This document shows, piece by piece, positions 1-8,043 of a DNA stretch of 37,781 nt (positions are counted from its first letter, which is position 1; each line of letters begins with the position of its first letter). The stretch is taken from assembly GCF_000633355.1 (NCBI RefSeq), contig NZ_AYMQ01000032.1:1-37781 (forward strand). The letters are read 5' to 3'. Position numbers and translations under genes: made by a program. A model generated the notes under the pieces. That model made no database searches. It saw only the letters and a list, made by a program, of their open reading frames with translations, and was not told where the DNA came from. The DNA comes from Serratia sp. H1w (GTDB lineage: Bacteria; Pseudomonadota; Gammaproteobacteria; Enterobacterales; Enterobacteriaceae).

Positions 1-1
1 A

Positions 2-1013
2 CACATTGAATACTTGACCACCAATCCGACACAGTTTTATCTGGCGCGATTCTTACTGGGGTTAGCCGAAGCCGGTTTTTATCCTGGGGTGATCCTCTAT
101 CTGACACTGTGGTTCCCTTCAAGCCAACGGGCAAAGATGACCGCACTGTTCGTTTGTGGGATACCGGTCAGTAACATCATCGGCGGCCCGCTCTGCGGTT
201 GGATTATTGAAAACATGAATGGCATGTTTGAGCTGTCGGGTTGGCAATGGTTATTCTTTATCAGCGGCCCGCGTGCGCTATTGATTGCGATTGTCATTTT
301 CTTCTTCCTGGATAATACCTACCAAAGCGCCAAGTGGCTCAGTCCACAGGAAAAAAGAGATGATCGCGCAAGATATGGAGCAGGGAGCGTCGAAGAAGAC
401 TGGTGCCGATGGTGCGACGCAGGAGTGGACAATGAAGACCATGCTGAAGTCTTCTGCATTCACCAAAATGTGGCTGATTTGCTTTTGTACCGTGATGGGG
501 CAAGGGGGGTTGGCCTTCTGGGTTCCGACCATGATCCGTGATACAGGAGTCAGTTCGGTATTGGATATTGGTTTACTGACCATGTTGCCGTATATGCTAG
601 CCGTGGTTGCCATGCTACTGGCTGCGCGCAGCTCTGACAAATACCGTGAAAGGCGTTGGCATATTATTGTGCCTTTCTGTATTGCCGCCGTTTCATTGAT
701 CTTTATCGGCCTGTTCCCACACAATAAAGTCATCGTCATGATTGCATTATGTATTGCCGTGGCCTCTAGTCTGGTTCCTTCACCTTTGTTCTGGAGTTTA
801 CCAAATGCTATTTTTACCGGCACCTGCGCCGCGGCTGGAATAGCGTTAATCAACTCGATTGCCAATATTGGCGGTTTTATCTCCCCATATATTATTGGTT
901 ACTTTAAAAATACGACGGAAAGTAACTTGGTCGCGATGTGTGTACTATCCAGCATGATGATACTGGGAGCCATACTGACCTATAGCGTGCCGGCAAAACT
1001 CGTTAACAAATAA
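2..1013 (+). pseudogene. MFS transporter of the anion:cation symporter type, 5' truncated by the window and frameshifted
   Basis: The reading frame is open from base 2 and continues upstream of the window. The first part reads in frame 2 and contains the family signature ARFLLGLAEAGFYPG and the WQWLFF segment. It loses frame at an A6 run (351-356); the second part reads in frame 3 and ends at 1013. With five As the junction would read QEKEMIAQDMEQ, a natural continuation, so one extra A explains the break. Family members are 12-helix inner-membrane carriers of organic anions such as tartrate or phthalate. Its position beside allantoin genes suggests a purine-breakdown substrate, but that is only inference. 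It is either a true pseudogene or a homopolymer sequencing error. A strong terminator follows. Confidence 0.85.
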
Positions 1014-1061
1014 CAGTTCCTGGAATATCCGTACTGATAATAACTCTGATTGATAAATAAC

Positions 1062-1123
1062 AACCATACTCTCTCTGTCTGGGCATTGAGCTATTTCAAT
1101 GGCGGTGGGGGTATGGTTTTTTT
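1062..1123 (+). terminator. Intrinsic terminator of the frameshifted MFS gene
   Basis: AACCATAC (1062-1069) pairs with GTATGGTT (1111-1118) and runs into a T-tract ending at 1123. The loop contains a second hairpin, CATTGA/TCAATG (1084-1089 with 1096-1101), which gives a branched terminator. Confidence 0.7.
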
Positions 1124-1445
1124 ATTGTTAAGTAATGAGGCGGGGGTCGTTATTTTACCAGCATAGGACATGCTCTTGCGTACGTTAATGCATGTGCCAC
1201 GGATTGAACCCCGCATATCCATGTCGTAACCGGAATAGTGAATATCTTACCAATAGGCTTCTGTACTTGAATGCAGTGCCGTACTGATGTAGGAAAGGAT
1301 TGTGGAGAGGGAGTATTGGGGAACTCTACAGCTAAATTTCAATCGATTAGGTCACGCGAAATACAACGTGGCCCTTATTTTAGAAATTGACGTCGCTGTT
1401 GCTGAGATGAACTCTTTACCTACAAAATAGCTGGGGCTAACAGCT
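1124..1445. other. Intergenic stretch with no recognised feature
   Basis: This lies between the terminator of the rightward MFS gene and the 3' end of leftward allE. I see no convincing open frame, tRNA or strong promoter in it. Confidence 0.5.
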
Positions 1446-1478
1446 CCCTCTCCCTGTGGGAGAGGGTTGGGGTGAGGG
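1446..1478 (-). repeat. Dispersed repeat A, copy 1 (hairpin just 3' of allE)
   Basis: CCCTCTCCC (1446-1454), a TGT loop and GGGAGAGGG (1458-1466) form a perfect 9-bp stem, followed by the tail TTGGGGTGAGGG. The same unit recurs at 12445, 12533 and 18128. It sits one base beyond the allE stop codon and probably ends or protects the allE transcript. Confidence 0.85.
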
Positions 1479-1479
1479 A

Positions 1480-2265
1480 TTAGAAGTCTACGTCGCGGTT
1501 ACAGTCTTTTGAATAGATATAGCTGAACTCTTCCTGGCCTACCGCATAACCGGCTTGTGGCACGTAGGCGGCCATAAAGATGTAATCCCCTTTCTTGACC
1601 GGGATCCATTCGTTGTCCAGGTTATAAACCCCGGCACCGCTGAGAATATACGCGCCATGTTCCTGCACGTGAGTCTCAATGTAACCATGGCTGGCACCCG
1701 GTTTGAAGGACAGGATATGGATATTCATATCGAACCCCAGATCCTTCGGCAACAGATCCTGCAGGATCACATCGCTCATGCCCTCATAGTGGATCCGTTC
1801 CAGCTTGTTGACGTTATTGCTGACCACATGGGCCTCGTAGCCCTTGATACGATTGTAGGCACGCTTGTAGAGGAACAGTTGGCTTGGTTTGCCGCCGTTG
1901 GTGTTCTCCAGGCGCAGCATGACGCCCGCTGGGCAATACAGATAGCCGCCGGTGGTGAGCGGGTAATCGGTGCTGTCGGCGGAGGCGGTGATGCTACCTT
2001 CGATCACGTAGACCAAGGTTTCAATATTCTCGCCACCAAAACCTTGTTGGTTGCGGCCGCCGTCATGCAGCGTCACTAAATAATCGACAAAGGTGGCGCC
2101 CAGTTTCGGGGTAGCCAGGATAGTGACGTCGCAGTTCTCGAAGCCAGGGATGATGTTACGTACCAGGCCATCCGGCGGGATCACCGCATAGTTGTCGCGT
2201 TTGATAATGGAGCGCGAAGCCAGGATGTCTTTTGGATAGCCAATCTGATTATTGATATAACCCAC
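1480..2265 (-). CDS. allE: (S)-ureidoglycine aminohydrolase
   Basis: AllE (YlbA) is a Mn-dependent bicupin enzyme that hydrolyses (S)-ureidoglycine to (S)-ureidoglycolate and ammonia, the step after AllC. The 261 residues equal the E. coli length and the sequence closely resembles the E. coli protein from end to end. The second cupin carries the metal set seen in the family: E197, H199 and H203 in IETHVQEHGAYILSG, and Q237 in the following strand. A good AGGAG ribosome site precedes the ATG. It is the last gene of the leftward allD-allC-MFS-allE arm, 45 bases after the transporter gene, with a hairpin in that gap. A repeat-A hairpin follows its stop codon. Confidence 0.96.
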   Translation of the reverse strand: MGYINNQIGYPKDILASRSIIKRDNYAVIPPDGLVRNIIPGFENCDVTILATPKLGATFVDYLVTLHDGGRNQQGFGGENIETLVYVIEGSITASADSTDYPLTTGGYLYCPAGVMLRLENTNGGKPSQLFLYKRAYNRIKGYEAHVVSNNVNKLERIHYEGMSDVILQDLLPKDLGFDMNIHILSFKPGASHGYIETHVQEHGAYILSGAGVYNLDNEWIPVKKGDYIFMAAYVPQAGYAVGQEEFSYIYSKDCNRDVDF

Positions 2266-2284
2266 GGTAGTTCTCCTGATTAGT

Positions 2285-2300
2285 CAGGGCCACAGCCCTG
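2285..2300 (-). other. Intercistronic hairpin before allE
   Basis: CAGGGC, a CACA loop and GCCCTG form a 6-bp stem between the transporter stop and the allE ribosome site. There is no T-tract, so mRNA processing or stability is likelier than termination. Confidence 0.45.
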
Positions 2301-2310
2301 CAATAAAAAT

Positions 2311-3588
2311 TTATGCCTGCGCCGTCGTCTGGCGTTTATTTTTCTGTTTCATCAAAACGTTGACGGTAAAGAAGATCACGGTGCCAATCAGCAGGATGGC
2401 GGCCGAAATATAGAATCCCATCACTTTGGAGCCGGTACTGTCGGAGATCACCCCGGTGAGGAACGGAGCAATCACCGAAGAGGACATGCCGAAGAAGTTA
2501 AATACGCCGAAGCTGGTGCCGTAGCCTTTTTTCGGCGCGTTATCTGCCACGAAGGAGATCATGATCGGGTCAACCGCCAGCTTGCCGAGCAGGCCATAAA
2601 GGATCAGGCTGATCAGTAGGGTAGTGGAGTCTGGCGAGATCACAGTGCAGACCAGCGTCACGGCGGCACAGATTTGCAAGAAGATGATCAACTGTACTTT
2701 CTTGGCGCGGAAACGGTCGGACATGCGGCTGAAGAACAGCGCGCCGGGTACCGAGGCAAAGGCCACCAGTGCGGCAGAGAAGCCGATGGCCACGCCTTCG
2801 AACCCACGCTCCTGTTGCAGGAAGGACGGCAGCCAGGTCACGATCATGTAGTAGCCATAGCAGGTAGCGAAATACATCACGTAGGCGGAAATCATCCGCA
2901 GGCTGAACAACCCACTGGCTTCCTCGCTTTCCTCTACCACCGTGCTGGCTTTAGCTGCCGGGCTGGCGGCCAGTGAAGCGGTGTAGGAACCCCCTTTGAT
3001 CACCATGAAGAACACCAAGGTCATCACCACCAGCAGGCCGGAGATGATAAACAGCATGATCTGCCAGTCCATCCCCATGCTTTTCACCAGCAGACTGGAG
3101 GCGATCAGGCCAATGGCCATCCCCAGTGCGGAACCGCTGTTGATAATGGCGGTGGCCAAACCGCGGCGTTCCAACGGAATGTTTTCTGAAGAAAGCGAAT
3201 AAGCCGAGCCGTAGTAAGAGCCACAGCCCATCCCGGCCAGTAGGCTACCGGCATAGATCATGCTCAGGCTAGTGGCATTACCGATCAGCAAGGTGGCGAT
3301 GATGAACAGGCAAAAGCCTGGGATCAGCACCACTTTCTTACCGAATTTATCCACCAGGATGCCTGCCGGGATCTGCATTCCGGTATAAGCAAAGAAGTAG
3401 AAGCTGGCGATCAGGCCCATCTCGGCGTTCGAATGCTCGCCGATGGTGGCTTGCATCTCAGGGAAGATCGGCGTCAGCACCGTGCGGTAAATCCAGATTA
3501 CCGCCCAGCCCAGACACAGCACCACCACGATTTTTTTCCAGTACAGCGGGTCAAACCCGCTGTTGGCGGTGGTTTTACCGTTACTCAT
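2311..3588 (-). CDS. MFS transporter of the allantoin cluster (leftward arm)
   Basis: A 425-residue, roughly 12-helix major facilitator protein of the inner membrane. It has the loop 2-3 signature PAGILVDKFGKK and a hydrophilic central loop near residues 205-230. The start codon overlaps the allC stop by four bases (ATGA, 3585-3588), so it is translationally coupled to allC, and allE follows. It is clearly paralogous to the transporter at 11203-12429: both share LGW near the N terminus, PAG.L.D..G.K, IVTWLP-type helices, LYGL.GK, ADNAP and FNFFGM/YNFFGM. The context suggests uptake of allantoin, allantoate or another ureide, or export of an end product such as oxamate. The substrate cannot be read from the sequence. 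Confidence 0.88.
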   Translation of the reverse strand: MSNGKTTANSGFDPLYWKKIVVVLCLGWAVIWIYRTVLTPIFPEMQATIGEHSNAEMGLIASFYFFAYTGMQIPAGILVDKFGKKVVLIPGFCLFIIATLLIGNATSLSMIYAGSLLAGMGCGSYYGSAYSLSSENIPLERRGLATAIINSGSALGMAIGLIASSLLVKSMGMDWQIMLFIISGLLVVMTLVFFMVIKGGSYTASLAASPAAKASTVVEESEEASGLFSLRMISAYVMYFATCYGYYMIVTWLPSFLQQERGFEGVAIGFSAALVAFASVPGALFFSRMSDRFRAKKVQLIIFLQICAAVTLVCTVISPDSTTLLISLILYGLLGKLAVDPIMISFVADNAPKKGYGTSFGVFNFFGMSSSVIAPFLTGVISDSTGSKVMGFYISAAILLIGTVIFFTVNVLMKQKNKRQTTAQA

Positions 3589-4832
3589 AGGCGGGCTCCC
3601 TGCTCGGTATAGGCCAGTTGATATAAGGTATGCGCCAGGATTTTCACCCCTTCAGCCAGATCGGCCAGTGCGGTTTTTTCCGCCGGGTTATGGCTGATAC
3701 CGGCAATGCTCGGTACAAACATCATGACCGTTGGGACGCGTGGGGCAAAAATCTGTGAGTCATGTCCAGCGCCGCTGTGGATCATGCGGTAGTTCAGCTT
3801 GTGGCTTTCACACAGGTGGCTGACGCAGGCCAGCAACTGCTTGTCCATCGGGATCGGCGTTTCATCCATCCACAGGTCGATGTCGACCTCGATGCCCATT
3901 TCGGCACAAATGCGCTGGATATCGGCTTCTATCTCCTGAGTAAAACGCAGTAGTGTCGCTTTGTCAGTGTGGCGGCAATCCATCGTGAAGTGAGTAAATC
4001 CGGGCACCACGTTGACGGTATTCGGTTTCGGTTCGACTTTGCCAAAGGTCAGCACCAGCGGGTCGCCTTCTGCTTTGGCCTTGGCGATGGATTCACAGCA
4101 AATCCGGCTGAAGGCATAAACAGTGTCTTTGCGGTAACCCATTGGCGTGGTGCCCGCGTGGTTAGCCTCGCCCTTCAGTTTGATATCGTAGCGGCGCTGG
4201 CCGACGATGCTGGTGACGACGCCAATGGTTTTTCCTTCGGTCTCCAGCACTTTGCCCTGTTCGATATGCAGTTCGACAAAGGCGGCGATATCTTTGCGCA
4301 GTGGCTGGTTTTCCGGGCGGAAATCAAAACCGGCGCCGTGCATGGCATCAACGAAATTCACCCCTTTGGCATCGCTAATGTTGCGCACGTCTTCCGCATG
4401 GGCTGAACCGACGATATTCTTGCTACCCCAGAATACGTAAGGGAAGCGGCTGCCTTCTTCCTCGGCCAGCGAGATGACTTCCAATGTACGCAGCGGCGTA
4501 CCGTGGGTTTCTTGCAGATGTTTGATCGCCAGATAGGCAGCTTCGATGCCAAACTGCCCATCAAGGTTGCCGCCGTTGACGACCGTATCGATATGCGAAC
4601 CGGATAGGATCACCTGGTCGGGATATTTGCTGCCTTGCAGACGGCCGGACAAATTGCCAACGGCATCATAGGAGGTTGTCAGACCGGCAGTTTCAAAGGC
4701 CTGCTTCAGCGCCTGTTGGGCTGCCACCCATTCTGGGGTATACAGCAAGCGCGTCATGCCACCGCTGGGATCGGCCCCAATCCTGGATAACCAGCCGGAA
4801 GTTTCGCTAATTTCTTGTTGGAAATTTTTCAT
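3585..4832 (-). CDS. allC: Allantoate amidohydrolase
   Basis: This M20-family metallopeptidase-fold enzyme hydrolyses allantoate to (S)-ureidoglycine, ammonia and CO2. The 415 residues match the usual length of about 411. The two-metal site is visible: H80 in SGSHIDTV, bridging D91 in NLDGQFG, E125/E126 in LAEEEGSRF, H189 in ELHIEQG and H381 in ISHNPAE. The dimerisation-domain motif AGTTPMGYRKD is at about 227-236. It follows allD after 120 bases that contain a terminator-like hairpin, and it overlaps the next transporter gene by four bases. Hydantoinase or carbamoylase relatives share the fold, but the allD/allE neighbours settle the assignment. Confidence 0.95.
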   Translation of the reverse strand: MKNFQQEISETSGWLSRIGADPSGGMTRLLYTPEWVAAQQALKQAFETAGLTTSYDAVGNLSGRLQGSKYPDQVILSGSHIDTVVNGGNLDGQFGIEAAYLAIKHLQETHGTPLRTLEVISLAEEEGSRFPYVFWGSKNIVGSAHAEDVRNISDAKGVNFVDAMHGAGFDFRPENQPLRKDIAAFVELHIEQGKVLETEGKTIGVVTSIVGQRRYDIKLKGEANHAGTTPMGYRKDTVYAFSRICCESIAKAKAEGDPLVLTFGKVEPKPNTVNVVPGFTHFTMDCRHTDKATLLRFTQEIEADIQRICAEMGIEVDIDLWMDETPIPMDKQLLACVSHLCESHKLNYRMIHSGAGHDSQIFAPRVPTVMMFVPSIAGISHNPAEKTALADLAEGVKILAHTLYQLAYTEQGARL

Positions 4833-4900
4833 ATTTATCTGCCTGCTTGTAACTTCCCTGAGACATGCGTCAACTTTGCTTTGTCGGGAGGAAGATAAGG

Positions 4901-4933
4901 AAAAATGGCGGTGAAAAGAGCCTTTCTCCGCCA
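4901..4933 (-). terminator. Terminator-like hairpin between allD and allC
   Basis: Read on the minus strand, TGGCGG (4933-4928) pairs with CCGCCA (4911-4906). The stem extends by several more pairs after one mismatch, and five Ts follow (4905-4901). It has the form of an intrinsic terminator inside the presumed allD-allC operon and could reduce or condition readthrough. Confidence 0.55.
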
Positions 4934-4952
4934 GCTTGAGGTTATCTGCCGC

Positions 4953-6002
4953 TTAACTGGCAAACGGATCTTTATGGTCGTAGGAACGTTGGTAAATATC
5001 GTCAGAAATTAAATATTGATAAATTTCATCGACAATATCGATGCCATTCTTTTCATTTGCTATTTCACGCATATGGCTACCCTGTCCAGGGTAGAGAACT
5101 TGTTTCACGCCAGGAGCCGGTTTGATTTCATTCAGCTCTCTCATTACTTGGCTGATATGCTTGCGGAAGGTGGCTTCGTTGGTGAAATAACTTGGGTTGA
5201 GCACAATATGCAATTGGCCCAATTCCCGGCCTGCGCTTAAGTCGTGATACATCGAACTAACGTGTTTACCGAACGGTAGGCCAAGCAAGACGCCAGAGAG
5301 AATATCGACCATCATCATCAGGCCGTAGCCTTTTGGCCCGGCGATAGGCAATAGCCCGCTGACGGCGAAAGGATCGGTGGTATTCTTGCCTTCACTGTCT
5401 ACCGCCCAGGTATCCGGGATTGGTGCGTTGCGTGAGCGGGCATCCAGCACTTTGCCCCAGGCCTGAACCGTGGTGGCCATATCAAAGGTAATGATGTCGT
5501 CGCCTTCGGCCGGTGCCGAGAACGCGATCGGGTTGGTGCCGTAATAGACTTCTGCGCCGCCGTAAGGGACGACCATCGGATCCGACTGACACAGTGAGAT
5601 GCCAATCATACCTGCGTGGGCAGCCTGTTGCACAAAGTAAGACAGCGCACCGCTGTGGCCGATGCGCCGCATGCCAACTACCGCAACGCCATTCTCTTTC
5701 GCCATGTCGATAGCGTGATCCATGCCCAGTTTGGCCGCGACGTGCCCGGCACCGTTGTCGCCATCAAAAACTGCGCTGCAAGGACCGGTTTTTTCAAAGG
5801 TGAAATGCGGGTTGTTATTGGTACCGCCTTTGCTGATGCGTTCAGAATAATATTCCACTCTTACTGCGCCATGCGAATGGATGCCGCGCGCATCCGCATG
5901 GACCAAAACGTCCGCAACGATCCCTGCGTGTTCCTTGCTCAGGCCTGCGGAGTGGATTTTATTTTGAATCAGTTGGTGCAGTTGTTGCTTCGAGACTTTC
6001 AT
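4953..6002 (-). CDS. allD: Ureidoglycolate dehydrogenase (NAD+)
   Basis: AllD oxidises (S)-ureidoglycolate to oxalurate with NAD+, the branch that leads to oxamate and carbamoyl phosphate. It belongs to the malate/L-sulfolactate dehydrogenase family, which lacks a classical Rossmann fold. The 349 residues equal the E. coli length. Conserved elements are DARGIHSHG (about 37-45), the catalytic-region RIGHSGAL (H116), the cofactor segment YGTNPIAFSAP (154-164) and GPKGYGLMMMVDILSG (about 222-237). It is the first gene of the leftward arm and diverges from fdrA across 364 bases. FdrA and its partners in the opposite arm would use its product. Confidence 0.95.
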   Translation of the reverse strand: MKVSKQQLHQLIQNKIHSAGLSKEHAGIVADVLVHADARGIHSHGAVRVEYYSERISKGGTNNNPHFTFEKTGPCSAVFDGDNGAGHVAAKLGMDHAIDMAKENGVAVVGMRRIGHSGALSYFVQQAAHAGMIGISLCQSDPMVVPYGGAEVYYGTNPIAFSAPAEGDDIITFDMATTVQAWGKVLDARSRNAPIPDTWAVDSEGKNTTDPFAVSGLLPIAGPKGYGLMMMVDILSGVLLGLPFGKHVSSMYHDLSAGRELGQLHIVLNPSYFTNEATFRKHISQVMRELNEIKPAPGVKQVLYPGQGSHMREIANEKNGIDIVDEIYQYLISDDIYQRSYDHKDPFAS

Positions 6003-6366
6003 AGACAGTCCTTTCGTTACTACGGGTTATTTAAATCACCTCTGTCTCCTAATGTATAAACTTGGGGCGGTAATAATGTGATCCAGACAGCTATTATTTT
6101 ATTGGCTTAAATTTTCATTGAATGACATTAGCATTGTTAGATTATTTTTAACAAAGGCCCCGGTTTCTGCGGGCTGAAATTAATTAATGTCCGCTAGACT
6201 TGATGATTTTTTCTAACAATGGATAAAGTGTGATGGTTCTCACCTTAATGGCAGGGTTTTATTTGTAGCTTGGCAAACAAGAATATGGAGTCCGAAATAA
6301 ATAGATTGCTAAAAATATCTGAGATATTCCATTGCGAAGTTCAAATGCTGTTTTAAGGATATCACT
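6003..6366. promoter_or_regulatory. Divergent control region between allD and fdrA
   Basis: A 364-base AT-rich gap separates the two divergent catabolic arms, so both promoters should lie here. It holds one good CRP-like palindrome (6229-6244) and a TTGGCA hexamer at 6270-6275 without a convincing partner. The fdrA ribosome site AAGGAT sits about six bases before its ATG. In E. coli the equivalent genes respond to AllS and AllR, but I could not identify their sites confidently. Confidence 0.5.
6229..6244 (+). promoter_or_regulatory. CRP-like binding site
   Basis: TGTGA, six bases, then TCACC matches 9 of the 10 conserved bases of the CRP consensus TGTGA-N6-TCACA. It lies about 120 bases upstream of fdrA in the divergent region, a position that could serve either arm. 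It suggests catabolite control of allantoin use. Confidence 0.5.
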
Positions 6367-8034
6367 ATGATCCATGCTTTTATCAAAAAAGGGAGCTTTC
6401 AGGATTCGGTCAGCCTGATGCTAATTTCCCGTAAACTCAGTGAATCACCCAACGTCGAAGAAATATCGGTCATGATGGGGACGCCGGCCAATAAATCATT
6501 ACTTGAAGCGACCGGCTTCTGGCATCCGCAATTCAGTGAAGCGACCCCCAATGATATTTGCGTAGCCATCAAAACGGACTCTGCAGATGACAGTATCACC
6601 GAGCAGATTGACGAGGCGTTAGGTGCAGCCCTGAAAGCCATTGCCCAGGGGCAGCAAGGGGGTAAACGCCTGCTCAAGGCACGCAGCTGGCGCATGGCGC
6701 GGCAGAAACTGCCGGATGCCAATATGGTGCTGATCTCCATTGCCGGTGAATATGCCGCCGGGCTGGCCGATCAGGCGCTGGACGATGGTTGCAACGTCAT
6801 GATGTTTTCCGACAACGTCAGCGTCGAGCAGGAAGTGGCACTCAAAACCAAGGCGCGTGACAAGGGCCTGATCGTGATGGGGCCGGACTGCGGCACGGCC
6901 AACATTGCCGGAGCCCCGCTGGCTTTTGCCAACGTCGCGCCGCAAGGCATGATTGGCATCATTGGGGCTTCGGGAACGGGGATTCAGGAACTGACCTCGC
7001 AAATCACTCTGGCCGGACAAGGCATCTCGCACGCCATTGGCTTGGGCGGGCGTGATTTAACCGCTGAAGTCGGTGGTATCAGCGCTATCAGTGCGCTACG
7101 CATGTTGGCCGCCGATCCGCAGAGCCAGGTGTTGGCGTTTGTCTCCAAGCCTCCGGCAGAAGCGGTACGCCAACGGGTTATCGCTGAAATGAAAACCCTT
7201 GGCAAGCCGGTTGTGGCGCTATTCCTTGGCGCTAAAATTGCGCAGAAACAGGAAGATAACATCACCTTCGCCAGCACATTGGATGAAGCCGCCCGTCTTG
7301 CCGCAATGTTGGCAAATGTGCAACAGATGGCCGCGCAGCAGCCCGCGGTGTCTGGTGGCAAGATCTCCGGCCTGTATGCTGGCGGCACCCTGGCGGCGGA
7401 ATGCGCCATGCTGCTGGCCGAACGCTTGGGCGTGGAGGCCGACAGCAAGCATCAACACGGCTCAATGCTCGATGCCGACGGGCACCGCATTATCGATATG
7501 GGGGACGATTTCTACACCCAAGGTAAACCGCACCCGATGATCGACCCCTCAACGCGCAACCAGGAAATTGCTCGCCTGGCGCAGCAACCACAGATTGGCG
7601 TGCTGCTGCTGGATGTGGTGATCGGCTATGGCGCGCAGGCCGATCCCGCAGATTCACTCGCTACCGAGGTGAAACGCGTACGCGAAAAACGCGGTAGCGC
7701 TCATCCGCTAGCCGTTATCGCCACGGTGACCGGTACCGAGCAGGATCCCCAACAGCGTTCCCAACAGATTGCCACGCTCAACGAGGCAGGCATCGCCGTG
7801 ATGAATTCACTGCCGGAGGCGGTCGCCCTGGCCTGTCAGCTCATCGCCCCTCCAGCGTTGGGGACAGCTGAACCGGCGCCCGCCATGCTGGCCGGTGTTT
7901 CCGTGATCAATGCAGGCTTGCGTAGCTTTGCCGACGATCTGCAAACCAACGAAATTTCAGTGGTGCATTACCAGTGGGCCCCGGTGGCCGGTGGTAATCA
8001 ACGATTGGCTAACATACTGAAAAATTTAAAGTAA
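6367..8034 (+). CDS. fdrA: FdrA/AllF-type subunit of the oxamate carbamoyltransferase complex (succinyl-CoA synthetase-like fold)
   Basis: The 555 residues equal the E. coli FdrA length. The protein resembles the succinyl-CoA synthetase alpha chain: MGPDCGTANIAG (171-182), GIIGASGTGIQEL (197-209) and SHAIGLGGRDL (221-231) form the nucleotide- and substrate-binding region. In E. coli, FdrA with YlbE and YlbF has been reported to act as oxamic transcarbamylase, splitting oxalurate and phosphate into oxamate and carbamoyl phosphate (proposed names AllF, AllG, AllH). That activity is taken from the family, not read from motifs. The gene opens the rightward arm with ribosome site AAGGAT, and ylbE follows after nine bases. 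Confidence 0.92.
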   Translation: MIHAFIKKGSFQDSVSLMLISRKLSESPNVEEISVMMGTPANKSLLEATGFWHPQFSEATPNDICVAIKTDSADDSITEQIDEALGAALKAIAQGQQGGKRLLKARSWRMARQKLPDANMVLISIAGEYAAGLADQALDDGCNVMMFSDNVSVEQEVALKTKARDKGLIVMGPDCGTANIAGAPLAFANVAPQGMIGIIGASGTGIQELTSQITLAGQGISHAIGLGGRDLTAEVGGISAISALRMLAADPQSQVLAFVSKPPAEAVRQRVIAEMKTLGKPVVALFLGAKIAQKQEDNITFASTLDEAARLAAMLANVQQMAAQQPAVSGGKISGLYAGGTLAAECAMLLAERLGVEADSKHQHGSMLDADGHRIIDMGDDFYTQGKPHPMIDPSTRNQEIARLAQQPQIGVLLLDVVIGYGAQADPADSLATEVKRVREKRGSAHPLAVIATVTGTEQDPQQRSQQIATLNEAGIAVMNSLPEAVALACQLIAPPALGTAEPAPAMLAGVSVINAGLRSFADDLQTNEISVVHYQWAPVAGGNQRLANILKNLK

Positions 8035-8043
8035 GGGATTGAT

